Source of the DNA: Gammaproteobacteria bacterium
Lineage (GTDB): Bacteria > Pseudomonadota > Gammaproteobacteria > JAJFKO01
Assembly (NCBI GenBank): GCA_021773175.1
Contig: JAJFKO010000035.1
Location: 1-64,000 of the forward strand
Reading direction: 5' to 3'
DNA: 64,000 nucleotides
In this document: positions 1 to 7,661 of the stretch, in pieces
Position numbering within the stretch: the stretch's first letter is position 1
Layout of the letters: each line of letters starts with the position of its first letter
The notes under the pieces: model-generated
The model's input: only the letters and a program-made list of their open reading frames with translations
Told to the model about the DNA's origin: nothing
The model's database searches: none
Program-made: the position numbers and the translations under genes

Positions 1-23
1 TAAATTCTCTAATAACAAAAATG

Positions 24-34
24 TTTGCTATAAT
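24..34 (+). promoter_or_regulatory. Extended -10 promoter of mrp
   Basis: TATAAT at 29-34 is preceded by TGC at 26-28, which makes an extended -10 element. No good -35 hexamer is seen, as expected for this promoter class. It lies about 50 bases before the mrp start. A small CGCA/TGCG inverted repeat around 38-53 falls near the expected transcription start. Confidence 0.5.
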
Positions 35-85
35 CTTCGCATTTCGAAGTGCGAGTGGTATATTAGATTTTTTTGGGAGACTACC

Positions 86-1177
86 ATGCCTGATCTAACA
101 AAACAACAGGTCGAAGAACGCTTAAAATACTTCATTGAGCCACATTTAGGTAAAGACTTAATATCAACTCAACAAGTAACAGCCGTGACTATTTCTGATA
201 AAGCCGTAACGATAAATATCTGTTTTGGTTTTCCTGCACAGGGCTTTGCAGCAACACTAAAGGCCGCATTACAAGAACATTTAGCTGAATTGTTAGCCGG
301 TAGAGAATTGATGGTTGACCTGCAATACAAAATTACAGCACACACAGTGCAGCAAGGTATAAAACCCTTAGCTCAAATTAAAAATATCATTGCGGTTGCT
401 TCTGGTAAAGGTGGCGTTGGCAAATCGACGACAGCCGTTAATTTAGCTTTGGCTTTACAAGCTGAAGGCGCCAATGTTGGTATCCTAGATGCGGATATCT
501 ATGGGCCTAATCAACCACAGATGCTTGGTACACAACAAAAGCCAGATAGCAAAGATGGTAAAACCTTAGAACCTGTTATTAGTCATGGTTTGCAATCTAT
601 GTCGATAGGCTATTTAGTGCCAGCTGATAATGCCATGATATGGCGCGGTCCGATGGTGACAACAGCATTACAACAACTATTACACGAAACCGCATGGCAT
701 GCATTAGATTATTTGGTTATTGATTTACCGCCTGGCACCGGTGACATTCAATTAACGATGTCACAAAAAATTCCGGTGAGTGGTGCCGTGATTGTTACAA
801 CTCCACAAGATGTTGCGCTAGCTGATGCACGCAAAGGACTTGCTATGTTTCGTAAAGTTAAAGTTTCCGTTTTAGGTATTATCGAGAATATGAGCTTTCA
901 TCACTGCCCAAAATGTGGCTATGAGCAATATATTTTTGGTAAAGATGGGGGTGCACATTTTGCTGATGAATTTGCAATTGATTTATTAGGGCAACTACCA
1001 TTGGATATTCGTATTCGTGAACAAGCAGATAGTGGTACGCCAACTGTTGTAGTGGAGCCAGAAAGTGAGATTAGTTTGATCTATCGCAGCATTGCACGCA
1101 AGGTCGCTGCAAAATTAGCACTACAAGCAAAAGATTATTCACACGCATTTCCTACTATCGTGATAGAGAATGATTAG
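86..1177 (+). CDS. mrp: Mrp/ApbC-type iron-sulfur cluster carrier ATPase
   Basis: This is a cytosolic P-loop NTPase of the Mrp/NBP35 family, which holds [4Fe-4S] clusters and passes them to apo-enzymes. The first ~80 residues look like the DUF59/MIP18 domain. The deviant Walker A GKGGVGKST begins near residue 106, DLPPGTGD near residue 213, and the cluster-binding CPKC motif near residue 273. Length (363 residues) is normal for the long proteobacterial form. The start is set by a GGGAG ribosome site 8 bases upstream. It stands alone; the next gene is about 100 bases away with its own leader. Confidence 0.95.
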   Translation: MPDLTKQQVEERLKYFIEPHLGKDLISTQQVTAVTISDKAVTINICFGFPAQGFAATLKAALQEHLAELLAGRELMVDLQYKITAHTVQQGIKPLAQIKNIIAVASGKGGVGKSTTAVNLALALQAEGANVGILDADIYGPNQPQMLGTQQKPDSKDGKTLEPVISHGLQSMSIGYLVPADNAMIWRGPMVTTALQQLLHETAWHALDYLVIDLPPGTGDIQLTMSQKIPVSGAVIVTTPQDVALADARKGLAMFRKVKVSVLGIIENMSFHHCPKCGYEQYIFGKDGGAHFADEFAIDLLGQLPLDIRIREQADSGTPTVVVEPESEISLIYRSIARKVAAKLALQAKDYSHAFPTIVIEND

Positions 1178-1273
1178 CCAACCTTGAGCTACAAGCTTTT
1201 GAAAGTTAATGTAAAAAAGATGGCATAACTTTTGCATATTATTCTAAGTTATGATAAGTAAGGGGAGAGCTCT

Positions 1274-2512
1274 ATGCAGAATATAAAGCGAATCATTCTT
1301 ATTTCTCTTTGTTTCATTATTGTATTACCAAGCAGTTTTGCATTTGAGAAACAAGGGTTAAATGCGCGCTTACAGGCTGCTATCAATGAAATTCGTAAAG
1401 ATAATAATATTCCAGGTATGGCTTTAAGTGTTAGCTTACCTGGAGAGAAAATGACGCGTGACTTTGTTAGTGGTGTTAAAGTTAAAAATAATAAGAATAA
1501 TCTGATTAACACCGGTAGCTTATTTCAAATTGGCAGCGACACCAAATCATTTACTGCGGTGTTAACGCTACAATTGGTTGCTGAAGGAATACTTAAGCTT
1601 GATGAGCCGTTAGACAAATGGTTCCCTGAATATAAATATTGGCAACGTATAACAATTCGACAACTGCTAAACCATTCAAGTGGTATATTCAATTATACTG
1701 AATCAGAAAAATTCATGAAAATGATGGCAAAACAGCCTAATAAGCAATGGAGCGCAAAAGCTTTAGCTGATTTTGCTTATCAAGAGCAACCCTCTAAACA
1801 AAATAAGTTAGATAGAAAAACACATCTTTATTTTCCTCCTGGCAAAGGTTTTCATTATGACAATACTGGCTATGTATTATTAGGCATGATTATTAGTAAA
1901 GTTCGTAATAAACCTTTTGCCGAAGTGATCAATAATAGGCTGCTGGGCTCAGAAAATTATAATATGTTAAATACATATTATATAACAGGCACTATTTTGG
2001 CGCCGTTACGATCACGTATGGCTCATGGTTATAACACCAAAGGCAATGAATATATTAAAGCAGGTCGTGATGTTACTTTTGATAGTTTGTCATGGATGAA
2101 TGCAGCAGGTGCATTAGTTTCAAACTCACGTGACTTGGTTTTATGGGCACGCTTAATCTTCTTACAAAGAATATTACCTAAACAACAATTAGAAGATATG
2201 ATGACATTGGTCCATGTTCAAGGTGATAAAGCTGGCGAAACCATAGCAGGACTTTGCAGCGAAGGTTATGGCTTGGGTGTTGGGCGACGGCTTTCAGAAT
2301 ATGGTCCATTTTGGAATCATGTTGGTGGTAGTGTTGGTTATCAAGCTGCGTTTGCTTGGTTACCGGGCGCCGATATTGCTATTGCAATTACCATGACTAA
2401 TCGCAATGGTGATGCAACTAATTTTATAAAGAAAATATTTAGAGCTATTCTCGGTGATACTACGCTCACTAATCCTTGCAAAAATATGCAAGGAAAAAAA
2501 CATACATGGTAG
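1274..2512 (+). CDS. Serine hydrolase, class C beta-lactamase / D-Ala-D-Ala carboxypeptidase fold
   Basis: The protein has a hydrophobic signal peptide (about residues 6-23, ending SSFA), so it should act outside the inner membrane. It carries the three beta-lactamase-fold active-site elements: SDTK (S88, K91), YDN (Y195-N197) and an HVGGS motif near residue 357 replacing KTG. Family members are carboxypeptidases, esterases or EstB-like hydrolases; sequence alone cannot choose among them or show beta-lactam resistance. The RBS is GGGGAG upstream of the ATG. The following E1 gene starts 4 bases after its stop, so the two are probably co-transcribed, although no functional link is obvious. Confidence 0.85.
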   Translation: MQNIKRIILISLCFIIVLPSSFAFEKQGLNARLQAAINEIRKDNNIPGMALSVSLPGEKMTRDFVSGVKVKNNKNNLINTGSLFQIGSDTKSFTAVLTLQLVAEGILKLDEPLDKWFPEYKYWQRITIRQLLNHSSGIFNYTESEKFMKMMAKQPNKQWSAKALADFAYQEQPSKQNKLDRKTHLYFPPGKGFHYDNTGYVLLGMIISKVRNKPFAEVINNRLLGSENYNMLNTYYITGTILAPLRSRMAHGYNTKGNEYIKAGRDVTFDSLSWMNAAGALVSNSRDLVLWARLIFLQRILPKQQLEDMMTLVHVQGDKAGETIAGLCSEGYGLGVGRRLSEYGPFWNHVGGSVGYQAAFAWLPGADIAIAITMTNRNGDATNFIKKIFRAILGDTTLTNPCKNMQGKKHTW

Positions 2513-2515
2513 CCT

Positions 2516-4720
2516 ATGGAAAATGAATTTGACCGAGTAAACAGCCTGGATAATAATTTTCTTATGGCGCTGAAAAAAAACCAATTGCCTGAAACCCCAG
2601 GGCTAATTGAGCTAGCAAAAAGTCAATTAACGGCTGCACAATTAATAGATTTATTTGACTCGCAAATCACAAATAGGCACTTAGATTTTCAAGCCAGATT
2701 ATTACAAAAACAAAACAAGGGATTCTATACGATTGCTAGTGCGGGGCATGAAGCCAATGCTGCCATTGCTTTAGCTGCGCGAGTTTCTGATATGGCTTTT
2801 CTGCATTATCGTAGTGGTGCTTTTTATATTCAACGCGCAAAGCAGCAAGTTGATCAATATCCGATTCATGATATCCTTTTATCTTTAATGGCATCAAGGG
2901 ATGATCCGATTGCCAGTGGCCGACATAAAGTATTTGGTAGCAAAGCATTAAATATTCCGCCACAAACTAGCACGATCGCTTCGCATTTGCCAAAAGCGCT
3001 AGGGGCTGCATTAGCGATATATAAAGCGAAAATGTTAAATCATCCCACAGGCTTTCCAGAAGATAGTGTTGCACTATGCAGTTTTGGTGATGCCAGCGCT
3101 AATCATTCTACGGCACAAGGTGCATTTAATTGTGCAGAATGGTTGGCTTATTCTCATGTGCCGTTACCATTGATTTTCATTTGTGAAGATAATGGTTTGG
3201 GTCTATCAGTTGAGACACCGAAAGATTGGATTGCAACAACCTATGCAGCCAAGAAGAATATGCACTACTTGTTTGCTCACGGAACTAATATTTTAGATGT
3301 TTATGTGCAAACACAACGGGCATTAGCTATTGCGCGTACTCAACAGCAACCGGTTTTTCTACACATAGAGATGGTGCGCTTGTTAGGCCATGCAGGTTCA
3401 GATATTGAAACAGTCTATTTAACAGAGCAACAATTGCAACGACAAGAATATCATGATCCGTTATTGCATACGGCTAATATTTTGCTGCAAAATAAAGTGT
3501 TAACGGCTGCAGAAATTCTACAAAAATATATGGCAAAACGGGATGCTGTGCAACGTATTGCGACTGAGCTAATGGATACACCACATTTGACTAGTGCTGC
3601 AGATATCATGGCAAGCATTATTCCTCCTCAATGCGAAACTTCTATACCAGAACCTCCCAGTGAAGCTGCAAGGAAAGTATTATTTAGCAATGACTATAAG
3701 CAGTTATCCATGCCGCGCAATATGTCACAAATGTTGAATATTGCACTTGCTGATTTAATGTTACAGTATCCTAGCATTTTACTCTTTGGTGAGGATGTGG
3801 CGACAAAAGGTGGGGTTTATCACGTCACTGCTGGTTTGAAAAAGAAATTTAATGTTCATCGTATTTATAATACCTTGCTTGATGAGCAAGAAATTTTAGG
3901 TACGGGTATAGGTTTAGCGCATTATGGTTTTCTACCGATTGTAGAAATTCAATTCCTGGCTTTTTTATATAATGCAATTGATCAAATCCGTGGTGAAGCC
4001 GCGACCTTACCCTTTTTCTCTAATGGGCAGTTTACTAATCCTATGGTTATTCGTATTCCTGGCTTAGCTTATCAAAAAGGTTTTGGCGGACACTTTCATA
4101 ATGAGAATGCTCTTGCGAGCTTGCGTGATATTCCAGGTTTAATCATTGCCGTACCGAGTAATGGCGGTGATGCTGTGAAAATGTTACGACATTGTGTTCG
4201 CCTAGCTTACCAGCAGCAACGTTTAATTGTTTTTCTTGAGCCGATTGCATTGTATATGACAAAAGATTTACATGAGCCAGGTGATAAAGCGTGGTTGGGA
4301 ATTTATCCTGAGCAGAATAGTGAAATTAGATTAGGCGAAATTAATGTTATTGGTGATAGCAAAGGTACAGCCATTGTAAGCTATGGCAATGGATTCTATC
4401 TTGCCTGCCAAGCTGCAAAAATTCTACAGGAAAAATATAATAGAGAAGTGAAGCTTATAGATTTGCGTTGGTTAACGCCATTACCAATGAAAATGCTATT
4501 AATAGCATTACAAAATGTTGAACGAGTTATAATTGTTGATGAGTGTCGCAAAACAGGTTCTGTCAGTGAGGAAATCATGACGTTGCTTGTTGAAAATCTG
4601 CAACCTTTACCGCAATTAAAACGCATTACTGCAGAAGATAGTTTTATTCCTTTAGGACCCGCTGCTAATGTCGTTCTACCTAGTTGTGATGCCATTATTC
4701 AAGCAATCATCGCGCTGTAA
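2516..4720 (+). CDS. Thiamine-dependent 2-oxoacid dehydrogenase E1, alpha and beta subunits fused
   Basis: A single 734-residue chain joins an E1 alpha part (about residues 1-380) and an E1 beta part (about 395-734). The alpha part shows the thiamine diphosphate motif, starting GDAS near residue 190 and closing with EDNGLGLS about 30 residues later. The beta part shows LFGEDVATKGGVY and the DEQEILGTGIGLA stretch typical of BCKDH/PDH-type E1 beta. The family decarboxylates 2-oxoacids (branched-chain or pyruvate) and acylates the lipoyl group of E2. No E2 or E3 gene is in the window, so the substrate is open. Its 3' end overlaps the convergent MFS gene by 45 bases. Confidence 0.85.
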   Translation: MENEFDRVNSLDNNFLMALKKNQLPETPGLIELAKSQLTAAQLIDLFDSQITNRHLDFQARLLQKQNKGFYTIASAGHEANAAIALAARVSDMAFLHYRSGAFYIQRAKQQVDQYPIHDILLSLMASRDDPIASGRHKVFGSKALNIPPQTSTIASHLPKALGAALAIYKAKMLNHPTGFPEDSVALCSFGDASANHSTAQGAFNCAEWLAYSHVPLPLIFICEDNGLGLSVETPKDWIATTYAAKKNMHYLFAHGTNILDVYVQTQRALAIARTQQQPVFLHIEMVRLLGHAGSDIETVYLTEQQLQRQEYHDPLLHTANILLQNKVLTAAEILQKYMAKRDAVQRIATELMDTPHLTSAADIMASIIPPQCETSIPEPPSEAARKVLFSNDYKQLSMPRNMSQMLNIALADLMLQYPSILLFGEDVATKGGVYHVTAGLKKKFNVHRIYNTLLDEQEILGTGIGLAHYGFLPIVEIQFLAFLYNAIDQIRGEAATLPFFSNGQFTNPMVIRIPGLAYQKGFGGHFHNENALASLRDIPGLIIAVPSNGGDAVKMLRHCVRLAYQQQRLIVFLEPIALYMTKDLHEPGDKAWLGIYPEQNSEIRLGEINVIGDSKGTAIVSYGNGFYLACQAAKILQEKYNREVKLIDLRWLTPLPMKMLLIALQNVERVIIVDECRKTGSVSEEIMTLLVENLQPLPQLKRITAEDSFIPLGPAANVVLPSCDAIIQAIIAL

Positions 4721-5263
4721 ACGTGAGACAACCCAAATTGACGTAAATAATGAAAAGCAGGCAAGGGCTAACATCACTAAGAATACACCGCGCAAGCCAA
4801 GATGATGAGCGATGTAAGAACTGCATAATGCCGCAACACCTAAAGCTATATTAAAAAATCCATTCCAAATCCCCCACCCTAAAGTGGATTTTTCAGCAGG
4901 CATTGAGTCTTGATAAAGTTTATATAAAGCGGGAGTTTGAATTGCACAGCCAATACCGAGAAACAATTGTACGCTGTATAGTTCAAAAGGTGTTTTAACC
5001 AGCAAGTAGCCTGAGTAAGCTAATGCAATAATGATTGCCGAGAAAATCAAAGCAGATTTTTCAATGCGATATTTATTTTCAATACGAGCAGCGAGTATAG
5101 TGCATATACCTATGATTATTGAAAAGATACAAATGGCGATGCCAGCAGTGCGCACATCACCACCAATTTGTTTCACAAAGTTTCCCCAGAGTGGCGTTAA
5201 GAAGCCCCCTGTCATGATAATAATAATATTTAAGAAGTTAAGTTGTAACATCAAACGATTCAT
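4676..5263 (-). CDS. Half-length MFS transporter-like membrane protein
   Basis: About 195 residues with roughly six hydrophobic segments, beginning MNRLMLQLNFLNIIIIMTGG. The pattern (short cytoplasmic loops, PALYKLYQDS loop, GIWNGFFNIALG segment) resembles one six-helix bundle of a major facilitator protein. Full transporters have 12 helices, so this is a natural half-size form, a truncated gene or an oligomer-forming member. The start was moved to the ATG at 5263 because GAGGA sits 8 bases upstream; an upstream in-frame start at 5296 lacks such a site. The 3' end overlaps the E1 gene tail to tail. Substrate unknown. Confidence 0.6.
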   Translation of the reverse strand: MNRLMLQLNFLNIIIIMTGGFLTPLWGNFVKQIGGDVRTAGIAICIFSIIIGICTILAARIENKYRIEKSALIFSAIIIALAYSGYLLVKTPFELYSVQLFLGIGCAIQTPALYKLYQDSMPAEKSTLGWGIWNGFFNIALGVAALCSSYIAHHLGLRGVFLVMLALACFSLFTSIWVVSRLQRDDCLNNGITTR

Positions 5264-5311
5264 ACTGAGGCTTCCTCGGACTGACAGTGCCAGCAATATA
5301 TCATATTTGTA

Positions 5312-5356
5312 GGATTTACGATAAATGCCAAGGTCGAGGCATCATATCGTAAGTCC
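5312..5356. repeat. Imperfect inverted repeat between the MFS gene and fleQ
   Basis: The left arm at 5312-5329 (GGATTTACGATAAATGCC) nearly matches the complement of the right arm at 5338-5356, with an 8-base loop. It lies in the divergent gap and could be an operator or a transcript hairpin. Confidence 0.5.
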
Positions 5357-5404
5357 AAATACCGCTGACATACTCAAAATGTTGTGAATTTGCCCTAATT
5401 TGAC

Positions 5405-5441
5405 AATATTGCCATCCTCGCTAACACTTTAAGGCAATATT
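5405..5441. repeat. 9-bp inverted repeat AATATTGCC/GGCAATATT upstream of fleQ
   Basis: Perfect 9-base arms at 5405-5413 and 5433-5441 are separated by 19 bases. They lie about 65 bases before the fleQ start, so this is a plausible operator or leader hairpin. Confidence 0.5.
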
Positions 5442-5505
5442 CTAAATAAGAGAGGGGTGGCGCTGTGAAAAATCTGCATCTGTTCCATGCACCAAGGAGG
5501 GGGCC

Positions 5506-6957
5506 ATGATTAAAGATGCCCAACTTCTTATTTTTGATGAAGATAAGCAACAAGCCGCTGAGTTAAATACGATTCTTAATTTTATAGGTTGCCAATCGAC
5601 AATACTATTACCGGCGGCATGCTCTGAAAAAGTTTTATCGCAAGACAGATTACTTGCCGTCATCGTTGGTCGTTGTGAAAATAAAAAATTATTCCTAAAA
5701 CGTATGCAACAAATCGCGCCTATGTGTCCGATTATTCTTTATGGTTGGCAAGGAAGTATTAATGCTAGCTTACAAAATAATGCGCGCATCATTGCTCAAT
5801 TAAATTTACCGCTACGTTATAGCCAAGTAATGTATGCATTACATCGTTGCCAAATGGCCGCATTACAATCTGAAAATTTTCAAATCGATCTTAGTAATCT
5901 AAGTAATGCACCACAATACGATATTGTTGGTATCAGTGCGGCTATGGAAAACGTGCGTAAATTGATAACACAAGTCGCAGTTAGTGACGCCAGTGTATTA
6001 GTGTTAGGAGAATCTGGTAGTGGTAAAGAAGTTGTGGCTCGTAATATTCACTTTCAGTCTGCGCGTCGAGATAAGCCTTTTATTCCGGTAAACTGTGGCG
6101 CTATACCTGGTGAGTTATTAGAGAGTGAATTATTCGGTCATGAAAAAGGAGCTTTTACTGGTGCCGTAACATCGCGACGTGGTCGTTTTGAAATGGCACA
6201 AGGCGGCACCTTGTTTCTTGATGAAATTGGCGATATGCCGCTTGCCATGCAAGTAAAATTATTACGCGTATTACAAGAGCATAGTTTTGAGCGTGTTGGT
6301 AGTAACAAAACCATTGAAACCGATGTCAGAATTATTGCTGCCACTCACTGTAATCTAGAGCAAGCAATTGTGAATAATAAATTTCGCGAAGATCTATATT
6401 ATCGTTTAAATGTTTTCCCTATTGAGATTGCGGCATTAAGAGAGCGTCAAGAAGATATACCGCTGCTTATCGATGCCATACTTGCCAAAATTGTCAAGGA
6501 AACCAATATTAATCTCCATCTGTTACCAAAAGCGGTGTTATCACTAAGCCAAAATAGTTGGCCTGGGAATGTGCGTGAATTAGCAAATCTCATGGAACGT
6601 CTTTCTATCATGTATCCCAATGGGGTTGTTGATTATATGGATTTACCTGAGAAATTTCGAATGGCAGAAGATCTGATTCAGAATTCTCAGCATGTGGATT
6701 TATTGGTTGCAGAAGAGCATCAACATAGGCAGTCAGCGGGATATGATTTACCGATTATTGAATTGCCTACAGAAGGTGTTGATTTGAAACAACACTTAAT
6801 TCGTACTGAAATGGTCTTGATTAAGCATGCATTGCGCGAGACCGGTGGCATGGTGGCTAAAGCGGCAAAATACTTGAATATGCGACGTACCACCTTACTC
6901 GACAAAATTCGCAAATATGGATTAGAGCGCGATGATAAGCACATTGATATCGAATGA
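5506..6957 (+). CDS. fleQ: FleQ-like sigma-54-dependent transcriptional activator
   Basis: A 483-residue NtrC-class activator. Residues 1-120 form a degenerate receiver (FleQ-type) domain. The AAA+ domain has Walker A GESGSGKE near residue 168, the sigma-54 contact loop GAFTGA at 215-220 and Walker [11 protein letters not shown] near 235. A Fis-type helix-turn-helix ([21 protein letters not shown]) ends the protein. In Legionella and Pseudomonas FleQ controls flagellar genes and binds c-di-GMP; no flagellar genes lie in this window. The RBS AAGGAGGGGG is very strong. A tRNA-Leu on the opposite strand follows after 27 bases. Confidence 0.85.
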   Translation: MIKDAQLLIFDEDKQQAAELNTILNFIGCQSTILLPAACSEKVLSQDRLLAVIVGRCENKKLFLKRMQQIAPMCPIILYGWQGSINASLQNNARIIAQLNLPLRYSQVMYALHRCQMAALQSENFQIDLSNLSNAPQYDIVGISAAMENVRKLITQVAVSDASVLVLGESGSGKEVVARNIHFQSARRDKPFIPVNCGAIPGELLESELFGHEKGAFTGAVTSRRGRFEMAQGGTLFLDEIGDMPLAMQVKLLRVLQEHSFERVGSNKTIETDVRIIAATHCNLEQAIVNNKFREDLYYRLNVFPIEIAALRERQEDIPLLIDAILAKIVKETNINLHLLPKAVLSLSQNSWPGNVRELANLMERLSIMYPNGVVDYMDLPEKFRMAEDLIQNSQHVDLLVAEEHQHRQSAGYDLPIIELPTEGVDLKQHLIRTEMVLIKHALRETGGMVAKAAKYLNMRRTTLLDKIRKYGLERDDKHIDIE

Positions 6958-6984
6958 GACTGGACCTCATCATATTAAAAGCAT

Positions 6985-7071
6985 TGGTACCGAGGGCCGG
7001 ACTCGAACCGGCACGGTGTTGCCACCACCGGATTTTGAATCCGGCGCGTCTACCAGTTTCGCCACCCCGGC
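6985..7071 (-). tRNA. tRNA-Leu (anticodon CAA)
   Basis: On the minus strand an 87-base tRNA with a long variable arm, encoded CCA, T-loop GGTTCGAGTCC and anticodon loop TTCAAAA reads Leu UUG codons. The acceptor GCCGGGG pairs with CCTCGGT using two G-U pairs. Confidence 0.95.
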
Positions 7072-7175
7072 AAAAGAGGCGACGATTATAGGTGGGCAAG
7101 GATTAAGATACAAGTGCCATAGCGAACATACTACAAACATAATAGCTAAAATCTCACAAAATAATGCCGAAATAC

Positions 7176-7205
7176 TTTACAATGACAAGGAATTCTCTAT
7201 ATTAT
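7176..7205 (+). promoter_or_regulatory. Candidate sigma-70 promoter for a short terminated transcript
   Basis: TTTACA at 7176-7181 is followed by overlapping -10 candidates TATATT (7198-7203, spacer 16) and TATTAT (7200-7205, spacer 18). It precedes the terminated segment at 7211-7316. Confidence 0.4.
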
Positions 7206-7210
7206 TAATT

Positions 7211-7316
7211 CAATTGGCTGATTATTGTCAATTGGAGGGGGATAAATGGATAGAAGCGAGCCTAAACAGTCTGCATAGTAGAACTTATGTGTTGGTTGTT
7301 TAGCTTCGCTTTTTTT
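7211..7316 (+). ncRNA. Candidate ~105-nt small RNA or attenuated leader with a 10-codon ORF
   Basis: The predicted transcript ends in a strong intrinsic terminator: AGCGAGCCTAAACA at 7255-7268 pairs with TGTTTAGCTTCGCT at 7297-7310 (one mismatch, one G-U pair), followed by six T. Just before the stem is a near-ideal ribosome site (TTGGAGGGGG) and a short ORF at 7246-7278 encoding MDRSEPKQSA, whose codons form the 5' arm of the terminator. This is either a small RNA with several GGA motifs (possible CsrA/RsmA target) or a translation-coupled attenuator. No known RNA family is recognised. Confidence 0.45.
7255..7316 (+). terminator. Intrinsic terminator upstream of the giant gene
   Basis: A 14-base-pair stem with one mismatch (arms 7255-7268 and 7297-7310) is followed by TTTTTT at 7311-7316. 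Confidence 0.7.
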
Positions 7317-7661
7317 ATGCCTGAGAGGCAGGAAAAGGCTAAATAAGCCTGAAAAGAGGTGAAAACATGAATAAACCGCAAATTGGTCTCAATAATTACA
7401 AGAATTAAGGTTTATTTAAGAGGGTGTGTGCAATACTTACTCAAATAACAACTAAAATATAAAGAGTAAGCTGGATTAGGAGTTACGATAAATCTTTATA
7501 GGCGAGGTACCCAAAGGGCACCGGCAAATAAGTCTTCAAAAAGCCGATAGTATAGATAATACGCGAGGCTTTTAGAAAACTTATTTAACGAAGCATCAAA
7601 GATTTATCGTAGCTTCTATTTCAAAAAACGCTGAAAGGAAGTAACTTGGAGGACAAGCGTT
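7317..7661 (+). other. Leader region of the giant gene (345 bases, no convincing gene)
   Basis: It holds a 13-codon ORF at 7367-7408 (MNKPQIGLNNYKN) with an AGAGGTG ribosome site, of doubtful reality. A nested inverted-repeat structure follows at 7476-7618, then GGAGG 9 bases before the ATG of the giant gene. No clear promoter was identified. Confidence 0.5.
7476..7618. repeat. Nested stem structure containing dispersed repeat copy 1
   Basis: The outer arms TACGATAAATCTTT (7484-7497) and AAAGATTTATCGTA (7598-7611) pair perfectly and extend outward with wobbles to about 7476 and 7618. Nested inside are AAATAAGT/ACTTATTT (7526-7533, 7579-7586) and AAAAGCC/GGCTTTT (near 7539-7545, 7567-7573). 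The core tacccaaagggcac (7508-7521) is the complement of the core repeated at 24874-24887 and 47070-47083. The structure ends about 40 bases before the giant ORF. Confidence 0.7.

Noticed and set aside
1274-2512. Serine hydrolase as a beta-lactam resistance gene
   Set aside because: Only the general fold motifs are present and the KTG box is replaced by HVGG; resistance cannot be claimed.
6932-7303. A 123-codon plus-strand frame covering the tRNA-Leu region
   Set aside because: It lies over a convincing tRNA on the other strand, has no ribosome site and continues into terminator sequence.
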